Assembly (NCBI GenBank): GCA_020831805.1
Contig: JAFIFX010000009.1
Location: forward strand, 62,001-126,000
Length of the DNA: 64,000 bases
Direction of reading: 5' to 3'
Origin: Planctomycetota bacterium
GTDB taxonomy: Bacteria; Planctomycetota; Phycisphaerae; Phycisphaerales; UBA1924
The notes below the pieces were generated by a model, which worked only from the letters and a program-made list of their open reading frames with translations, ran no database searches and was not told the DNA's origin. A program made the position numbers and the translations under genes. Below are positions 51,010-59,953 of the stretch, one piece after another. Positions within the stretch are counted from its first letter, which is position 1. Each line of letters begins with the position of its first letter.

Positions 51010-52389
51010 ATGCCCTACCCCGTCGACGAAACCCACGACCCCAAGCTCGAGTCCTGGATCGAAAGCGCGAACGATCCGAACTCGGACTTTCCGATCCAGA
51101 ACCTGCCGTTCGTGATGTTCGACGACGACACATCGAGTCATCCGTATGTCGGTGTTGCGATCGGCGACAAGGTCCTGAATCTTCACATCCTCGACGAACA
51201 GGACTTCTTCGGCCGAGAGAACTGGGAGAAAATCGACTTCATCAGCTCTGATCTGAACGGCGTGGCAGCGTCAGACTCCACGACGCGGCGGGAGATACGC
51301 TCTCGTCTGCAGGGCGTGCTGAAAGCAGGCGGCGACGATGCACTGCGATCAGCGCGTTGGGCGAACTCGGCCCTGAGAAATCTGGCCGATGTTCGGCTAT
51401 GCGATCCTGTCCTAGTCCGCGACTACACCGACTTCTACGCCTCCATCTACCACGCCACCAATGTCGGCTCCATGTTCCGGCCTGACAACCCGTTGCTGCC
51501 CAACTACAAGCACATCCCCATCGGCTACCACGGGCGGGCCTCGTCCATCGTGCCCTCCGGCACGCCCGTCCGCCGCCCCGTCGGGCAGCAGGCGCCCGCC
51601 GAGGAGGGCGGCACGCCGGGGTTCGGGCCGTGCAAGATGCTCGACTACGAGATGGAGATGGGCGCGATCATCGCCCGCGGCAACGAGCTCGGCGAGCCGA
51701 TCTCCATGGCCGACGCGGAGGACCGCATCCTCGGGGTGTGCATCCTCAACGACTGGTCCGCACGCGACATCCAGAAGTGGGAGTACCAGCCCCTCGGCCC
51801 GTTCCTGGCCAAGAGCTTCGCCTCGACCGTCTCGCCGTACATCGTGACGATGGAGGCCCTGGCCCCGTTCCGCTGCCCGGCCTTCGAGCGCGACGCCAAG
51901 GACCCCCGGCCGCTGCCCTACATGGACAGTGAGCACAACCGCGCCCACGGCGGGATCGAGATCACGCTTGAGGTTTACCTCGCGTCCCAGCAGATGCGCG
52001 ACAAGGGCATGGCCCCGGTCCGGCTGTCCAGGGGCAACTTCCGGGACATGTACTGGACCTTCGCCCAGATGGTCGCCCACCACACCGTCAACGGCTGCAA
52101 CCTCCAGCCCGGCGACCTGCTCGGCTCGGGCACGGTCTCGGGCACGACGCGCGAGTCCCGCGGCTCGCTGCTCGAACTGACCTGGGACGGCGACCCCTTC
52201 GCCAACCCGCCCGTCCTCGTCCCCGGCACGCAGCGCACCCCAATCAAGCTGCCCACCGGCGAGGAACGCAAGTTCCTCCAGGACGGCGACGAGGTGATCA
52301 TGAAGGCCTATTGCGAGCGGGAGGGTTTCCGGCGGATCGGCTTCGGCGAGTGCCGCGGCATCATCACGCCGGCTCGGGTGGTGCAGTGA
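51010..52389 (+). CDS. fahA: Fumarylacetoacetase
   Basis: A 459-residue enzyme that splits fumarylacetoacetate in tyrosine breakdown. The C-terminal catalytic part is clear: YTDFYASIYHATNVGSMFRP, IPIGYHGRASSIVPSGTPV, DYEMEMGAIIARGNELGEPI, LNDWSARDIQKWEYQPLGPF and GTVSGTTRESRGSLLE. The N-terminal 135 codons (to about 51415) use more A/T at third positions than the rest, which is very GC-rich, so the gene may be a mosaic. GGAG is 7 nt before the ATG. No other tyrosine-pathway genes are adjacent. Confidence 0.92.
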   Translation: MPYPVDETHDPKLESWIESANDPNSDFPIQNLPFVMFDDDTSSHPYVGVAIGDKVLNLHILDEQDFFGRENWEKIDFISSDLNGVAASDSTTRREIRSRLQGVLKAGGDDALRSARWANSALRNLADVRLCDPVLVRDYTDFYASIYHATNVGSMFRPDNPLLPNYKHIPIGYHGRASSIVPSGTPVRRPVGQQAPAEEGGTPGFGPCKMLDYEMEMGAIIARGNELGEPISMADAEDRILGVCILNDWSARDIQKWEYQPLGPFLAKSFASTVSPYIVTMEALAPFRCPAFERDAKDPRPLPYMDSEHNRAHGGIEITLEVYLASQQMRDKGMAPVRLSRGNFRDMYWTFAQMVAHHTVNGCNLQPGDLLGSGTVSGTTRESRGSLLELTWDGDPFANPPVLVPGTQRTPIKLPTGEERKFLQDGDEVIMKAYCEREGFRRIGFGECRGIITPARVVQ

Positions 52390-52399
52390 CGGCGATTGG

Positions 52400-52614
52400 A
52401 AACGGAGCACGCAAAGCTCACGCAGAGGCCGCGGAAAAGACTTGAACGCGAAGCTCGCGAAGACCTCGAAGCGAGCGACGCAAGTCAATACTTCTTTGGT
52501 TCACCGCACCTGATCATCGTGGATGGAGCAGGCAAACCATTCCGATGACCCAGGAATCGCTTCGCGTCCTTCGCGATCATCGCGTAAAAAAACTCCCCCT
52601 CCGCGTAGCGTCTT
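52400..52614. repeat. Degenerate palindromic repeat related to the 48485-48731 element
   Basis: The 245-nt gap after fahA holds CACGCAGAGGCCGCGG, AACGCGAAGCTCGCGAAGAC and, in mirror sense, CGCTTCGCGTCCTTCGCGAT and CCCTCCGCGTAGCGTCTT. The words match the inner parts of the 247-bp element, but the arms are no longer perfect. No gene is seen here. Confidence 0.5.
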
Positions 52615-52634
52615 CCGCCCTCCCCCGCCAGCCC

Positions 52635-53006
52635 TCACGCCACGCGTTCGATCTCGCCCCAGCGGTCGAACTCGGCCGCGTTCTGGACATAGCGGGTGAT
52701 CTGCAGCCAGTCGATGTCGTCGGGATTGCGGAACACCAGGCGGGCGCACCGCTTGCCGCCGGGCTCGAGGATGCGGTCCGGGTCGGGCAGTTCGAGGCCG
52801 GCCTCGAAGCGGAGGCGGACGAACCCGTCGCGCGGCGCGATGGTCAGGAAGTGGCGTTCGATGCGGTAGCCGATGGTGGCCCAGCCCTCCTGGACGGCCT
52901 CCTCGGCGTCCGGGGCGGCGGTGCCCACGACGGCGCGCAGGGCCCGGGCCATCCGGGCCACCTTCTCGTCGTACTCGGCCAGCAGTTCTTCGACTTCCAC
53001 GGTCAT
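52635..53006 (-). CDS. DUF1801-like small protein
   Basis: A 123-residue cytosolic protein resembling the DUF1801/YdhG-like fold: MARALRAVVGTAAPDAEEAV, HFLTIAPRDGFVRLRFEAG, then LEPGGKRCARLVFRNPDDID. No catalytic residues stand out and function is unknown. Its ATG overlaps the stop of the FIST gene by 4 nt, so it is the third gene of a coupled operon (SH3 protein, FIST protein, this one). Confidence 0.7.
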   Translation of the reverse strand: MTVEVEELLAEYDEKVARMARALRAVVGTAAPDAEEAVQEGWATIGYRIERHFLTIAPRDGFVRLRFEAGLELPDPDRILEPGGKRCARLVFRNPDDIDWLQITRYVQNAAEFDRWGEIERVA

Positions 53007-54328
53007 GGCTGATCGTCCCGCTCGGGGCCGCGGATGAGGGCGACCACCGCGGTATGCCCATGATGGAAGATCTGATCGCCGATCGGTCCTATTTCACCGG
53101 CCGCGAAGAAGCCCGCCAGCGGGATACCGGACCCTGGATCGACCTCCCGGCCGGTCTTGGCCGCCCGGGGGCCGTCGGGCGCGGGGTCGAAGGCGTGGCA
53201 GATCGTGGCCGCGTCGTGCCCGCCGTCGCCGAAGAACCGCTCACCCCGGCTGTTGCAGGAGAAGACCAGGGCGCCCGACGGGCGGGCGTGCAGGCGCTGG
53301 CCGTCGAGGAGCAGGGCCAGGTCCTCCCGCGCCGTGCGCGCGTCGTGGAGGTGCAGGCGCACGGTCTGCCCGGCGCGGACCAGGTCGGCGATGGCCACCG
53401 CGCCGGACTGCTCGTCCGCGCCGAGCACCACGCGGACGAGGTAGTCACCCCGGCCGAGGTGCTTCTTGGTGTCGTCGATCACACGCCCGACCAGCAGCGA
53501 ACCGCCCAGGAGTTGCTTGTCGGCGTCCGAGAGCGATTGCACCGCCTTGCGGATGGCCTCGACCGCGGGCTCGCCGCCGAGTTCGAGGATCAGGTTGCCG
53601 CGCGCCTTGGTGATGACCATCCGCGGCCCGAACGGTCGGCAGCCCTGCGAGACGACCGTGTCGACACGCACCCGGCCGGACAGGGACACGCCCATCGCGC
53701 CGGAGCTGCGCACCTCGCCGTCGCAGACCAGCGTGTTCGACCCGGGCTGCCCGCCGGCGGACGCCATGCCGCCCAGCACCACGCCGATCGGCTCGGACGC
53801 GCCGTCCGGCCCGACGCGGTGCGTCCGGGCGGCCGAGAGGTCCGGGACCAGGTTCACCAGCGGCACGGAGAACGGGTCGGCGAAGAAAAAGGTCGCCCGC
53901 AGGTCGTCGCCCGCGCCGATCTGCTCGCTGAGCGAAGCGGCCCGGTCCGCCGGCGCATCGCCCGAGGGCGGCGGCTCGATCCAGAACGGCCGGACCCGCA
54001 CCCCCGGCAGATGCATGGCGATCGCCGCGATGCCCGTGGCCCGCTCGCGCTCGGTGGCACCGGCCATCACCCCCGCGCCGGTCACGCCGACCACGGACCG
54101 CGCCCCGGTCTTGGCGCGCAGCGCGTCCTGCACCGTGCCCATGCGCCCGGTGTGCTCGGGCGTGGCGAAGAACATCACCAGGTCGGGCTTGGCGTCGGCC
54201 TCGAACTGACCGGCCAGCCGCTCACCCAGGTCCGAGGCCGCGTCGTAGGTATCGGCCCGCACCGACAGTCCGGAACGGCAGCGCAGCCCCGTCCGGGGCC
54301 CGGCGGGATCCGGCGACCGATCCGTCAT
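53003..54328 (-). CDS. FIST N- and C-terminal domain protein
   Basis: A 441-residue protein with a FIST_N domain (LVMFFATPEHTGRMGTVQDA, SVVGVTGAGVMAGATERE) and a FIST_C domain (LLGGSLLVGRVIDDTK, SGALVFSCNSRGERFFG, PLAGFFAAGEIGPIG). FIST domains are thought to bind small ligands, perhaps amino acids, and are often linked to histidine kinases or chemotaxis proteins; none is fused or adjacent here. There is no signal peptide. Both ends are joined to neighbours by 4-nt ATGA overlaps. Confidence 0.9.
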   Translation of the reverse strand: MTDRSPDPAGPRTGLRCRSGLSVRADTYDAASDLGERLAGQFEADAKPDLVMFFATPEHTGRMGTVQDALRAKTGARSVVGVTGAGVMAGATERERATGIAAIAMHLPGVRVRPFWIEPPPSGDAPADRAASLSEQIGAGDDLRATFFFADPFSVPLVNLVPDLSAARTHRVGPDGASEPIGVVLGGMASAGGQPGSNTLVCDGEVRSSGAMGVSLSGRVRVDTVVSQGCRPFGPRMVITKARGNLILELGGEPAVEAIRKAVQSLSDADKQLLGGSLLVGRVIDDTKKHLGRGDYLVRVVLGADEQSGAVAIADLVRAGQTVRLHLHDARTAREDLALLLDGQRLHARPSGALVFSCNSRGERFFGDGGHDAATICHAFDPAPDGPRAAKTGREVDPGSGIPLAGFFAAGEIGPIGDQIFHHGHTAVVALIRGPERDDQP

Positions 54329-55599
54329 TCCGGCATCACATCGACCTGATCCGGGCGGATGATCACAAGCCGGAGCTGCGGGTCGAAGCGCGGCTCGCCC
54401 ACGATGCCGACCACACGCCCCAGCTTGCCGTCGATCGACGGGTCGGGCGTGACATAGCCCAGCGTGCGGGTCGCGCCGTCGACCGGGCTGACCGTCTGCA
54501 CGCGGTACATCCTGGGCAGGCGCTCGCCGTTGTAGACGGTGCTGACCACCAGGCGGCCAACGAGTGCGTAAGTCCGCCCGCGGCGCCATTCGGCGACCTG
54601 ACGCTCCAGGTTACGCGAGCGCTCGTCCGCGCTGGTCAGCGCGGCCTCGATGGCCCGGCGCTGATCACGGGTCGCGATCCGGAGCTGGAGCCACTCGATC
54701 CGCATGTCGAGCTGGGCGGCCAGACGCTCGTCGTCATCGGCCTCGGCCCGCGTGCGCCGGAACTCGGCCAGCAGCTCCTCCAGGGCCTCGTCCAACTGCG
54801 CGGGCGGCAGGCGCCGGGCGTCGGCGAACGACGCCTCGAGCACCTCAAGCTCGGATGGCTCGATGACCGGCGCGGGCGGCTGCGGCGGGGGCTCAGGGCG
54901 GGTCTCGGGCTCGGCCGGCTCAGCCGGTTCGGTCCGCTCGGGCTCGGTGGCTTCAACCGGCTCGGGCTCACGGGTCTCGGGTTCGGGTTCCGGCTCGGCG
55001 GCCGGCTCCTGGACCCTCGGCTCGGTCGGGGTCGGCTCGGCGGGCTGGCGGGATTCCATGTGCCGCTCGATTTCTTCCGGCGTGGCCTCGCGGACCGCGT
55101 CGGCGGCGACAAAGGCCCGCGGGTGGCCCTGCGCGACCGGGGGACGCGGCGCGGCCACGCGGTAGCCGACGATCTGGCCGCGGTCGTTGCGCAGCGTTTC
55201 GCGCACGGTCAGCCGCGTGCCTGCGGGCAACTCCGCGTCGTAGAGCGATTTCCAACTGCCCGACAGACCGAGCAACAGCGAGGGCGAACGCAGGCCCGAC
55301 GCGCGGGTCAGGCGGACGGTGGTGTCGTTGACGGCCTCAACCTCATCGACGGGCACCATCGCGGTCAGGTCGCTCGGGTAGCGCACCCGGAGCTGGTTGC
55401 CGACCCGCCCGTCGGCCAGGAGCATCCGTCCGGCGTTGTACTCGGCCACGGCGTAGAACACCGACTCGGGCCCGCAACGGATGGAAACCCCGTCGCGGGT
55501 GACGATGTGCCAGGTCGGCTCGATCTCGCGGACTTCCTGGGCCGTCGCGAGGGCGGGCAGGACGGCGAACAGGGCAACTAGGGCAATCTGGCGAAGCAC
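54325..55599 (-). CDS. Secreted SH3-like protein with Pro/Glu-rich linker
   Basis: A 424-residue exported protein. The signal peptide LRQIALVALFAVLPALATAQ is clear. Residues about 28-75 form a bacterial SH3-like domain (IVTRDGVSIRCGPESVFYAV), and a second strand-rich part follows. A Pro/Glu/Ala-rich linker (EPTPTEPRVQEPAAEPEPE) spans about 165-240, then a helical coiled-coil-like region (DEALEELLAEFRRTRAEADD) and a C-terminal strand domain. It may bind the cell wall or span the periplasm. It starts at GTG with AAAGGAGG 7 nt upstream and TAGACT further up. Confidence 0.78.
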   Translation of the reverse strand: MLRQIALVALFAVLPALATAQEVREIEPTWHIVTRDGVSIRCGPESVFYAVAEYNAGRMLLADGRVGNQLRVRYPSDLTAMVPVDEVEAVNDTTVRLTRASGLRSPSLLLGLSGSWKSLYDAELPAGTRLTVRETLRNDRGQIVGYRVAAPRPPVAQGHPRAFVAADAVREATPEEIERHMESRQPAEPTPTEPRVQEPAAEPEPEPETREPEPVEATEPERTEPAEPAEPETRPEPPPQPPAPVIEPSELEVLEASFADARRLPPAQLDEALEELLAEFRRTRAEADDDERLAAQLDMRIEWLQLRIATRDQRRAIEAALTSADERSRNLERQVAEWRRGRTYALVGRLVVSTVYNGERLPRMYRVQTVSPVDGATRTLGYVTPDPSIDGKLGRVVGIVGEPRFDPQLRLVIIRPDQVDVMPE

Positions 55600-55628
55600 C
55601 GGAGCCTCCTTTTGGATCCTTGGACCCA

Positions 55629-55634
55629 AGTCTA
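55629..55634 (-). promoter_or_regulatory. -10 box TAGACT of the SH3-FIST-DUF1801 operon
   Basis: The box lies 29 nt before the GTG, which leaves a leader with the strong AAAGGAGG ribosome site. Confidence 0.45.
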
Positions 55635-55711
55635 TTCGCCCCGCCGCGCCCGGGACCCCGGTATCGCAAGCCCGACGGAGCGGGAATCGATGAAACATGT
55701 TGTGTTTGGGT

Positions 55712-55740
55712 TTGACCCGGTGTGGGGGTGTCCCTAGTTT
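55712..55740 (+). promoter_or_regulatory. Promoter of the TolC-like gene, leaderless spacing
   Basis: TTGACC (55712-55717), exactly 17 nt and TAGTTT (55735-55740) make the best sigma-70-type promoter in the window. The ATG follows after 7 nt, where transcription should start, so the mRNA would begin at the start codon. Confidence 0.7.
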
Positions 55741-55747
55741 TCACGCG

Positions 55748-57652
55748 ATGACGCCGACCAGCCCCCCCTGCCTCCGTGCCGCGCCCCAACGGCTCACCGC
55801 CACCGCCCTGCTGATGCTTACCGGCGGCCTGGCGGGCTGTTCGAGTTCGCCGCTCGCGCAGAGCACCGAGGCCGAGCTGCGCCGATCGATGCTCGAAGCG
55901 CTCAAACGCGAGGTGGCTCATGCCGACCCGACCGCCGACGGCCCCCGGCGCCTCGCCACGCCCAGCCCGGACACGACCAAGCTCGAGATCCGTCCCGAGC
56001 ACATCGCCGAGATCGAGGCCGAGTTCTCGACGCCGGCCGACTTCGCGCTGATCGCCGGGCGTGTGGAGGAGGGAGAGGACCCCGCCGCCATCCTCGCCGG
56101 GCTGAACCTGATGGGCCGGCCCACCACCACGGCGGGCGTCTCGCTGGAGCGGGCGATCCAGACCGCGGTGGCCAACAACCTCGACGCGGAGTTCGCCCGC
56201 TACGCCCCGGCCATCAACCAGGCGACCATCGTCGAGGCCGAGGCGGCGTTCGACTGGCTGCTTTTCGGCTCCGCCTCGTACCAGGACTCGGCCTTGCCCC
56301 GCGCGGGCCAGGGCTTCGGCGACACGCCGCCCGGCGTCATCCGTGAGCAGTCCACCTCGTGGGCCGCCAGCGCGGGCCTGCGCCGCACGATGACAACCGG
56401 CGGCTCGCTCGGGCTGACGCACACCATCGGCTCGGTCGATGTCGACCGCTCCTTCTTCGGCACGGACCCGCAGCCCAACCCCGCCCGCAACGCCAACTTC
56501 GAGGTCGAACTGAACCAGCCGCTGCTCCGCGGGTTCGGCGAGCGCGTCAACCTGGCCGAGATCCGCCTGGCCCGCAACGCCGAGCGCGCGAGCGTCTCCG
56601 ACCTGCGCGCCGAGCTGATCCGCACCGTCACGGAGACCGAGCGGGCCTACTGGACCCTGGTCCAGCGGTACCAGGAGCTGGTCATCCTCACCCGGCTGCT
56701 GGAACGGGGCGAGCAGGTCCGCGACGACATCCTCGCCCGTCGCGTCCAGGACGCCCGCCAGGCCCAGGTGGCTGACGCTGTCGCCCGGACGGAGCGCCGG
56801 CGCGCCGATGTGCTCCGCGCCCGCCAGTCCCTGCGGCGCGCCAGCGACGATCTCAAGCGCCTCGTCAACGACCCCAACCTGCCCGTCGGCTCCGAGGTGC
56901 TGCTCGTCCCGATGGATCTGCCCACGGCCGAGGAGGTCACCGTCTCGCTGCTCGACGCGATCACCACCGCGGTGGCCGAGCGCCCCGACCTCGACCGCGC
57001 CCTGCTCTCGATCGACGACGCCCAGATCCGCGAGCAGGTCGCCCGCAACCTCCGTCGCCCGCGCCTGGACCTGCAGGCCCGCGCCCGGATGCTCGGCCTG
57101 GACGACTCGCTGGGCGACGCGTACGAGGACTCGGTGGCCAACCGCTTCATCGACGACTGGCTGATCGGCCTTGGCTTCGAGCAGCCGCTGGGCAACCGGG
57201 CCGGCGAGGCCGCGTTCCGGCGTTCGCGTCTGCAGCGGATGCAGTCGGTCGTGGGCTACCGGCGCGCAGTGCAGGGCGTGGTGCTGGATGTGAAGAACTC
57301 GCTCGACGCGGTCATCACCAATCACAGCCTGATCGAGCAGAGCAGCCTCTCGCGCATCGCCCAGGGTGAGGCCCTGCGCACCCTCGGCGTCGAGAAGGAG
57401 CTGACCAACCTCGGCTACACCGTCGAGCGCCTCAATGTCGAGCTGAACCAGCAGGAGAGCCTCGCCCAGGCCCAGATCGCCGAGGTCACCGCGGTGATCA
57501 ACTACAACATCGCCCTGGCGGATCTGTTCGCCGCGATGGGCACGACGCTGGAACGCTCCCGCATCGACCTGATCGTGCCGGACGCCAATCAGCTCGAGCC
57601 GGGCGAATCCCCGATGGACTACATGGTCGATCCGGCCCCCCGCCCGGAATAA
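55748..57652 (+). CDS. TolC-family outer membrane efflux lipoprotein
   Basis: A 634-residue protein. The signal ends in a lipobox, LLMLTGGLAGCSSS, with Cys near residue 35. Two OEP repeats follow: VANNLDAEFARYAPAINQA with FEVELNQPLLRGFGERVNLA in the first, and ARNLRRPRLDLQARARMLG with LGFEQPLGNRAGEAAFRRSR in the second, each with long helices (RTVTETERAYWTLVQRYQEL). TolC proteins form trimeric outer-membrane exit ducts for efflux or type I secretion. The partner pump is not adjacent. The N-terminal 100 residues before the first repeat are longer than usual. Confidence 0.88.
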   Translation: MTPTSPPCLRAAPQRLTATALLMLTGGLAGCSSSPLAQSTEAELRRSMLEALKREVAHADPTADGPRRLATPSPDTTKLEIRPEHIAEIEAEFSTPADFALIAGRVEEGEDPAAILAGLNLMGRPTTTAGVSLERAIQTAVANNLDAEFARYAPAINQATIVEAEAAFDWLLFGSASYQDSALPRAGQGFGDTPPGVIREQSTSWAASAGLRRTMTTGGSLGLTHTIGSVDVDRSFFGTDPQPNPARNANFEVELNQPLLRGFGERVNLAEIRLARNAERASVSDLRAELIRTVTETERAYWTLVQRYQELVILTRLLERGEQVRDDILARRVQDARQAQVADAVARTERRRADVLRARQSLRRASDDLKRLVNDPNLPVGSEVLLVPMDLPTAEEVTVSLLDAITTAVAERPDLDRALLSIDDAQIREQVARNLRRPRLDLQARARMLGLDDSLGDAYEDSVANRFIDDWLIGLGFEQPLGNRAGEAAFRRSRLQRMQSVVGYRRAVQGVVLDVKNSLDAVITNHSLIEQSSLSRIAQGEALRTLGVEKELTNLGYTVERLNVELNQQESLAQAQIAEVTAVINYNIALADLFAAMGTTLERSRIDLIVPDANQLEPGESPMDYMVDPAPRPE

Positions 57653-57695
57653 CCTGTTCCGGAACCACTTCCGGCAGGCCGCACAGGGGAAGACC

Positions 57696-59246
57696 ATGCA
57701 CGACATCCTCCGACGACTCGGGCTCGACAAGCACCCCCGCGTGATCGCGGACCCGACGGGAACGGAAACGCCCGAATCCGACGGCGTGGTCGTCTCGTTC
57801 AACCCCGCCACCGGCAGGCCGCTCGCCGCGGTCAGGCTCGACACCGCCGAGGATCTCGACCGGATCACCGCCCGCGCCGCGGCTGCGTTCGACCGCTGGC
57901 GGCGCGTGCCCGCGCCCAAACGCGGCGAGGTCGTCCGGTGCATCGGCAACGCCTTCCGCGACCGCCTCGAGGACCTCGGCTCGCTCGTCGCGCTGGAGAT
58001 GGGCAAGATCAAGGCCGAGGGCGTCGGCGAGGTGCAGGAGACCATCGACATCGCCGACTTCGCCGTCGGCCAGTCGCGCATGCTCTACGGCAAGACGATG
58101 CCCTCCGAGCGACCGCTGCACGCGATGAAGGAGCAGTGGCTGCCCCTCGGGCCGGTCGGCGTCATCACCGCCTTCAACTTTCCCAACGCCGTCTGGGGCT
58201 GGAACGCGATGCTGGCCGCGGTCTGCGGCGATGTGTGCGTGTGGAAGCCCTCGCTGCTCACGCCGCTGATCACGATCGCGACCAACGACATCGCCGAGCG
58301 TGTCGCCCGCGAGATGGGGCACGAGGATGTGTTCCAGTATGTGATCGGCACCGACGCGGCGGTGGGCGAGGCGATGATCGCCGACAGGCGGTACCCCATG
58401 ATCAGCGCGACCGGGTCCTGCCGCATGGGCCGGCGCGTCGCCTCGGTCGTCGGCCAGCGCCTTGGCAAGTGCCTGCTGGAACTCGGCGGCAACAACGCGG
58501 TCATCATCGAGCCCGACGCGGACCTGGATCTGGCGCTCAAGTCCACCGTGTTCGGCTCGGTGGGCACCTGCGGACAGCGCTGCACGACCACCAGGCGGCT
58601 CTACCTGCACGAGTCGATCGCCGACGAGTTCGTGGCGCGGCTGGCCAGGGCGTACGAGACGGTCCGCATCGGCGACCCCCTGTCCGAGGGCACGCTGGTC
58701 GGCCCGCTGATCACCGCGCAGGCCGTCGAGGCATTTGAGAACGCGGTCGCGACCGCGCAGGAACAGGGAGCTTCCCTCATCACGGGCGGCGGGCGGGTCG
58801 ATCCGTCCCGTCTGCCGGGCGATCTCAGCGGCGGGCACTTCGTCACGCCTACCGTACTGCGGGCGCCGGCGAACAACCGGCTCCCGATCGCGATGGAGGA
58901 AACCTTCGCCCCCATCCTCTACATTTTCACCTACCGCACGCTGGATGAGGCCATCGCCATGCACAACGGCGTGGACCAGGGCCTCAGTTCGGCGATCTTC
59001 ACCGGGTCCTCCCGCTCGGCCGAGCGGTTCCTGGACCCCTCGGGCGCCGGCAGCGACTGCGGCCTGGCCTATGTGAACCTCGGGACGAGCGGCGCGGAGA
59101 TCGGCGGCGCGTTCGGGGGTGAGAAAGACACGGGAGGCGGACGCGAGTCCGGCTCGGATTCCTGGAAGGCGTACATGCGACGCCAGACCTGCACGACCAA
59201 CTTCGGAGAGACCTTTGCTCTGGCACAGGGGATCCGCTTTGAGTGA
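57696..59246 (+). CDS. ALDH7-type aldehyde dehydrogenase
   Basis: A 516-residue NAD-dependent enzyme. LGPVGVITAFNFPNAVWGWN (cofactor site), LELGGNNAVIIEPDADLDLA (general-base Glu), SVGTCGQRCTTTRRLYLHES (catalytic Cys) and GGEKDTGGGRESGSDSWKAY are features of the antiquitin/ALDH7 group, which oxidises alpha-aminoadipate semialdehyde or piperideine-6-carboxylate in lysine breakdown. The substrate is inferred from the family. AGGGGAAG is 3 nt before the ATG. The stop overlaps the TTG start of rpiA by 8 nt. Confidence 0.9.
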   Translation: MHDILRRLGLDKHPRVIADPTGTETPESDGVVVSFNPATGRPLAAVRLDTAEDLDRITARAAAAFDRWRRVPAPKRGEVVRCIGNAFRDRLEDLGSLVALEMGKIKAEGVGEVQETIDIADFAVGQSRMLYGKTMPSERPLHAMKEQWLPLGPVGVITAFNFPNAVWGWNAMLAAVCGDVCVWKPSLLTPLITIATNDIAERVAREMGHEDVFQYVIGTDAAVGEAMIADRRYPMISATGSCRMGRRVASVVGQRLGKCLLELGGNNAVIIEPDADLDLALKSTVFGSVGTCGQRCTTTRRLYLHESIADEFVARLARAYETVRIGDPLSEGTLVGPLITAQAVEAFENAVATAQEQGASLITGGGRVDPSRLPGDLSGGHFVTPTVLRAPANNRLPIAMEETFAPILYIFTYRTLDEAIAMHNGVDQGLSSAIFTGSSRSAERFLDPSGAGSDCGLAYVNLGTSGAEIGGAFGGEKDTGGGRESGSDSWKAYMRRQTCTTNFGETFALAQGIRFE

Positions 59247-59943
59247 CCAGCCCACCACCGAGACCGCGTCCGCGTCCGACGCCCTCGCGGAGATGGCCGT
59301 CGAACCCATCGTCGCCGGCATGCTCGTCGGCCTCGGGGCCGGGCGCACCGCAGCCAGGGGCATCCAGGCGCTCGCCGAGCGCGTCCGACGCGAGGACCTC
59401 GCCATCAAGTGCGTCGCCGCTTCGGAGCGGGCCGAACGCGAGGCCAAGCAGCTCGGCCTGGAGGTCATCGATTTCGGCGTGATCGAGGAGGTCGACTACC
59501 TCTTCGACGGGGCCGACGAGACCGACCGGGCCATGCGCCTGATGAAAGGCTCCCGCGGGGCCATGACCCGCGAACGCATCCTCTGCTGGGCCAGCAAGAA
59601 GACCGTCTTCATGGTCACCTCAGACAAGGTCGCCGAGAAGCAGATCGGCGCCAGGTGCCCCCTGCCCATCGCCGTCATGGCCTACGGCCTGGCTTCCACC
59701 CGCAACGCCCTGCGCCACATCGGCCTCAACGGCGTCCTCCGACGGGATCTCGACGGCAAGATGTTCATCACCGACAATGGCAACCTCGTCCTCGACGCCA
59801 CCCTCTCCGGCGACGAGAACCTCGCCGACCTCTACGACGAACTCAACACCATCCCCGGCGTGATCGACCACGGCCTGTTCCTCGACGAGGCCGACGAGAT
59901 CCTCATCGAGCACGCCGACTCCATCGAGCGGCTCGTCCGCTAA
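59239..59943 (+). CDS. rpiA: Ribose-5-phosphate isomerase A (variant)
   Basis: A 234-residue enzyme joining ribose-5-phosphate and ribulose-5-phosphate. The active acidic motif YLFDGADETDRA and the KG..GA(M)TRE block are kept, as is FITDNGNLVLD. Two loops differ from the usual form: GTGSTA is GAGRTA, and KGGGGA is KGSRGA. The start seems to be TTG at 59239, inside the end of the ALDH gene; an ATG at 59293 would cut into the first helix. The next gene, tsaC, starts 10 nt after the stop, so ALDH, rpiA and tsaC may form one operon. Confidence 0.85.
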   Translation: MSDQPTTETASASDALAEMAVEPIVAGMLVGLGAGRTAARGIQALAERVRREDLAIKCVAASERAEREAKQLGLEVIDFGVIEEVDYLFDGADETDRAMRLMKGSRGAMTRERILCWASKKTVFMVTSDKVAEKQIGARCPLPIAVMAYGLASTRNALRHIGLNGVLRRDLDGKMFITDNGNLVLDATLSGDENLADLYDELNTIPGVIDHGLFLDEADEILIEHADSIERLVR

Positions 59944-59953
59944 GGCCGCCCCC

